This document shows positions 59,650-64,000 of a stretch of DNA of 64,000 nucleotides, piece after piece (position 1 is the stretch's first letter; the number at the start of each line of letters is the position of its first letter). Source of the DNA: Phoenix dactylifera (Eukaryota > Streptophyta > Magnoliopsida > Arecales > Arecaceae); NCBI RefSeq assembly GCF_009389715.1, contig NC_052397.1, forward strand, positions 14,456,129-14,520,128, given 5' to 3'. The translations under genes and the position numbers were made by a program. The notes under the pieces were generated by a model, which saw only the letters and a list, made by a program, of their open reading frames with translations, ran no database searches and was not told where the DNA came from.

Positions 59650-62600
59650 GTTGGTCTGCTTCAGTGCTTTTTGCATTTATAATCGGCTTCTAGTTGTTGA
59701 AGAAAAGAGGGAGACTGTTGCTCAAAATTTTCAATGGTTCCATGATGCTTTTTATAGTTCTGCTGCATGAAGGAAAGCACATGGTTGAGCAGTCCTATAT
59801 TTATTTTTTCACTATCAAAATTGCACATTGATTTTTTTTTTGTTCACCAAATAAGTCAGTAGAATGAATATAATGAACTTGTCGGCATCAATTGCATTTT
59901 GTTCCCCATTCATTTAATCATATAATTTTCAGGTTACATTATTATGCGTACATCAGTTGCTAGCATAATAGCCAGTTAGCCATTAATATCACAATCAAGT
60001 ATATGTGACAATTTCCTCATGAAGTCAATCAACTTGGTCATGGTCTCATGGAAAAGAGTCATAGCCAAAATAGCCCCAACTTCATAGGTGGTTATTTCTC
60101 AGGTTTTTAAGTTCTGTAGTTTCATTGCAAAAAAATTAATCAGCTATATGTCATCATACAATCTTGGTATCATTGAGTTGTTGATCCTAGTACCGGACAA
60201 TAAGAAGCATGATGAAGAAAGGCAGTTAGAGGTGGCTGTGAAGCTATTTGAAAGCAACATTAATTTATGATGATTGTGATTTCATTAGGAATATTGAAGT
60301 AAGTGGATAATGGCATCCTTGGATATGGTGAGTGAAAGTTTTGCCTTTTTGTTGAAGGTGACAAAACTTGGCATATCTTTAAAAGAATGTAGAAAAGGCG
60401 CCATGTAGAAATCATGCTTAAATTGTCAAAGTCATGTGGGAAGGGGTAGGAGTTGGGAGAAGGTAAAACGGGAGATCTATGAGACAATTATTTCTAGTGT
60501 GTCAGCACATTGAAAGGTGTTATCTGTACTTTGTTTACCAATCTCTGCTTACTTGGATATTTTTTTGTTGGTGGCACTAAGGGGGTGCCATGCATGGAAA
60601 ATTTTTGAAGGTTGTTGTGGTGGACAAGGGAATGCATATTAACCTTTCACCGACCGGGATTAAAATATTGCTCGCTGTATCCATGTTTGTCGCGAGCTGG
60701 CCTCATAGAAAACCTTTACTATATTGTGCCGTGTTCATCACATGCTTGTTCACTATGTAATGGCTCTTGTTTCTTTTTTTTATTAATAAAAATGCAGGTT
60801 GATTTCATGTTGTATCAGCATGCATGATTTAGCAGTAACGACCCCCTTTGCTGCTTCTGAATTTAGTGGGCACAGTATATATTGTATGCCATGGATTGGT
60901 ATGTACCAGCAACTAAATCCTTGTGGCCAGCTAGCTTTGTGCCAGTTGAGATACTTACCTCTCCAAAGGGGCGAAAACTTGCTAGTGCCAGCTGCAGTAA
61001 TGCCTTAGAAGACCATTTCGTTTGGGGCTTAGTAACACTAACAGAGTTCCTGGGGCATAAATGTAGTATAATTCCTTTTTCGTAAACCTTCTAGGGGAGG
61101 CATAAATTTATACATATTTGAGAAGTGTCAGGTATTTTTATTTTTTATATTGATTGTCTTGTCTTTCTAAGGTTGAATTAAAATTCAGCTTTGCTTTTTC
61201 TTGCTGCATCGTTGGGACTGTTGTGCTTGTAGGACATTGAAAAGTAGTCCCTTTGGGGCTTTCATTTTTTTTGCTGAGTTATTTGAGTTATAATTGCTGC
61301 CCTCTCAAAACCATGCTACCTTTTATTTGCTACATTACAAGGAATTTATGGCATGATCTTTCTTTTAATCATGAAATCTATGTGCTAGTCATGGGTGAAT
61401 TGGATGCTCATTTTCTTGCATCTAGAACTGTCATATATGTAGTGAGCTTGGGTGACTATTACAGTTGATATAAGTGCAAGGTGATTGAAGACTATAGTGA
61501 TGATACTTTACTGTTAGAATGCCGATTTATCATAATGGCAGTGCATTGTCTCATATGATAGGTTAACCTGAGAACATGTATACTTGAACTGGAACTATTA
61601 TAATCTTGCTCTTGCATACAAAGTTTTCTTGTCACTGGAACTTAAAGATGTGTCGTATGCTTGCTCCACTTATGCTCACTTGTTTTTCCATAGTTAGCAG
61701 CTTGTTCAAAAATGATTTATAACACAGCACATTGCGTAATATGATTACTTTTAGGGAAGCATACGATATTTAACAACAGATTCCTAAGCTTTTTCAATGA
61801 AAGTATTACGAATGTGTCGAGATATTAGCTTAGCCCATTATATACAACTTTAATAGTCTGTCAAACAAGATTTGATGGAACTAACTTGATAGTGAGATGT
61901 AGCAGACCAGTATATATATTTTTTTAATAAAAATGCCATCATGGAGAAATGGTTTCTCTAATGTTTGATCAAGATTATGGGCCTAATATTGTAATCAGTA
62001 TTGATGCAAGGTCAGATAATGCTTATTATGTAACTCCAAGGATAATGTCTCACACTTTTGATTATATGGGACTAGCATGCATAAATGTGTTTATGTGGAG
62101 GGGCCTTTTGCATGTAGTGCTTTGTCCATGCCATTTCTTATAGTATTGTATTCCCTAGTAATTTACAACTTAAGCAAGTTATCAAGGCACCCAATAAATT
62201 AATCAGGAATTAGTTGGCTTGCTACTTATAGCCCTAAATTGTAATACCAATCTCAATCTGTTTGATTTATCTCAGTTGTTTAATATTTGCTCAATTTTTT
62301 CCCCTATGAAATGCAGAAAGAGGGAGGAGTCTATGAAGTATTGTCATGCACATGAAATAGAGATCTGGCACAATATACATGCACTGATGCAATGAATCTT
62401 TTAAAAAGGGATAACAGAGACTGTGATACGACAAATGAATACATAGTTTTTGCAAATATGTAAAAGAACAACTAGAAAGGATAATTGGCTATCACAGTAA
62501 CATATTTCATACTCTGTATACCAGTATCAATGTTGCAAAGGTTAAGATTAATCATTTAATAACACATCCATCATGTTTGTCACCAAAATGTTGACTTTCA

Positions 62601-64000
62601 TCAAAATAAGAAAAGGAATTCTTGTACTTGTGGTTCAGTAAAAGAAGGGGATGCCTGTTGATCCTCACCAATTTTATATTATTTCAATAAAATTGGGATT
62701 AGCAACCCGACTGCCTGCCAAATGAAAAAAGAAAACCATGAAACCCGCAACCTGAGCACCTTCCAAATGAAAAAAGAAAACTATGAAAGTTTAAAACCCT
62801 CCCATTTGTGATATCTCATGGAGGAGAAATTCTGGCATCCATAAAAAAGGGACCTCAATTCATGTTGAAGAAGGGGAAAAAATAAAGCATCATCTGGGTT
62901 TTGGAGGAAGCATAAAGCATGGGAGAAAACTAACCTGCTGGATGCCGGATGATATTGCACTGCTGGCATCTTGTTGGGCTTGTTGAGCTCCAGATGCTGC
63001 TGTTGCCCCACGACAGCTAGCTGCCACTTCCTTCTGGTTTATTTGTCCCTTTCTCCACTCTCTTGCTTAAATAGAAGAGAAGAGCTATGGGTTTAAAGGG
63101 CTACTTCAACATCAGATGCATTTTTCGGTTCAATTTCTGCTTGCTTGATTGTGTTAGCGCACCAATAGCCAAAAAATATTCCATGAGTATATGGAAAGTG
63201 TTCAGTGCATTCTGAAAATATTAAAGCCTTGTTTTATTTTTTAAAAATTCCATTTGAAGTATTAGACTCGTATGCAAGCTGTCTCTGATCAATATCTGAT
63301 ACGTGCGGGGTGGCCCTGTGGCCACAACATGTAAAATGGAGTACCTTCCCTTCTTGTGAGGAACCCAGGAATCTTCCTACACAAAGTAAGAATCATTGAA
63401 AGGCTTTATGAGGTGGCTGGCTGTTGGTTTATAAGATCCTTATGGTCAAGTGCCACTTTGAAAACTTTTTTAAGGGGGAACAGTCCCAAGGGTTTAGGAA
63501 ACTGTAGTCTGTCTGATCACTAAAACCTCACTATCTCTTACTCTTGCCTCGACAGAAGGTAATGTTCCAAGTACCAAGGCATCCCAAAGTGTTAATCAAT
63601 TCAGTCTCTGAAAACTGGACGGGTAACACATTTATGGAAGATAAGGAAATGATAGATGTATATGTAAATATAAATAATATGTTGAGTACTTGTTGAAATT
63701 GACTGTAAATGATACTCTGCAGTAGAAAGTTACTTTATTTCTGGTTATACTAAATATTGAAAAGAAGTGGTGACCCTCACTAAAGTATCTGAATGTTTTA
63801 CACTAATCTAGTTCAAAACTTGAAATGCTATAGAAGCTAACGTCTCTACACTTGCCCTAAATATTAATTGGAAAATTATTTCAAAATAGTTCCAAATGGT
63901 GACGCTTCAGCTGATAATAATATGCTTTTGGAATTGTCAAGAAGGTTGTCCAATATAATGCCATTACACATGTGCAAAAGCATTGGCAGTCAAAAAATTT
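59650..64000 (+). other. First intron of the PAP/OAS1 gene (to window end)
   Basis: AT-rich, with no coding exon recognised. Similar 'tttttttattaataaaaatgc' strings occur at 60776 and 61920, possibly tails of one retroposon family in reverse orientation. Confidence 0.55.

Noticed and set aside
60776-61940. Two 'tttattaataaaaatgc' strings as retroposon tails
   Set aside because: Similar to each other, but no target duplications were found around either.

Overview
The window reads as nuclear DNA of a flowering plant, very probably a monocot. Genes are intron-bearing and far apart, two of them (the receptor kinase and the phytocyanin) are strongly GC-rich at third positions, intergenic DNA is AT-rich, and there are Ty3/gypsy, L1 and hAT elements. 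Long introns and the style of the protein families would fit a palm, but that is inference; nothing here fixes the species.

Layout. 1-2789 is the 3' part of a gypsy-type LTR, itself split by a 1475-bp non-autonomous hAT element (712-2186) that carries pieces of two host genes, a U-box ligase and a REF6-like histone demethylase. 2790-5345 is the wreck of one or two receptor-kinase loci. 8473-12604 (minus) is the intact relative, a two-exon LRR receptor kinase matching Arabidopsis At1g74360/NILR1; its upstream flank at 14.4-19.3 kb shares three blocks with the wreck, so the left 19 kb is a decayed tandem array. 19.3-24.5 kb has no recognisable gene. 24547-26241 (minus) is the large last exon of a coiled-coil WEB/PMI2-like gene whose 5' exons are uncertain. 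30921-33871 is a three-exon DUF538 gene; 38153-38773 is a two-exon early-nodulin-like phytocyanin with a (TA)n tract just upstream of its TATA box. 40.5-49.4 kb is an L1-type LINE remnant split by a broken Athila element. 50950-54841 is chloroplast division factor MinE. 59419-59649 is the first coding exon of a PAP/OAS1 nucleotidyltransferase gene that runs off the right edge.

The host genes do not form a pathway. MinE and the WEB-like protein both belong to families that act on plastids (division and movement), but they are 25 kb apart and nothing shows a link. I found no RNA gene, CRISPR array or new enzymatic system. The most interesting material is structural: the gene-capturing hAT element, the tandem-array relic with a kinase/zinc-finger junction, and a series of very short retrotransposition scars with clean target-site duplications.
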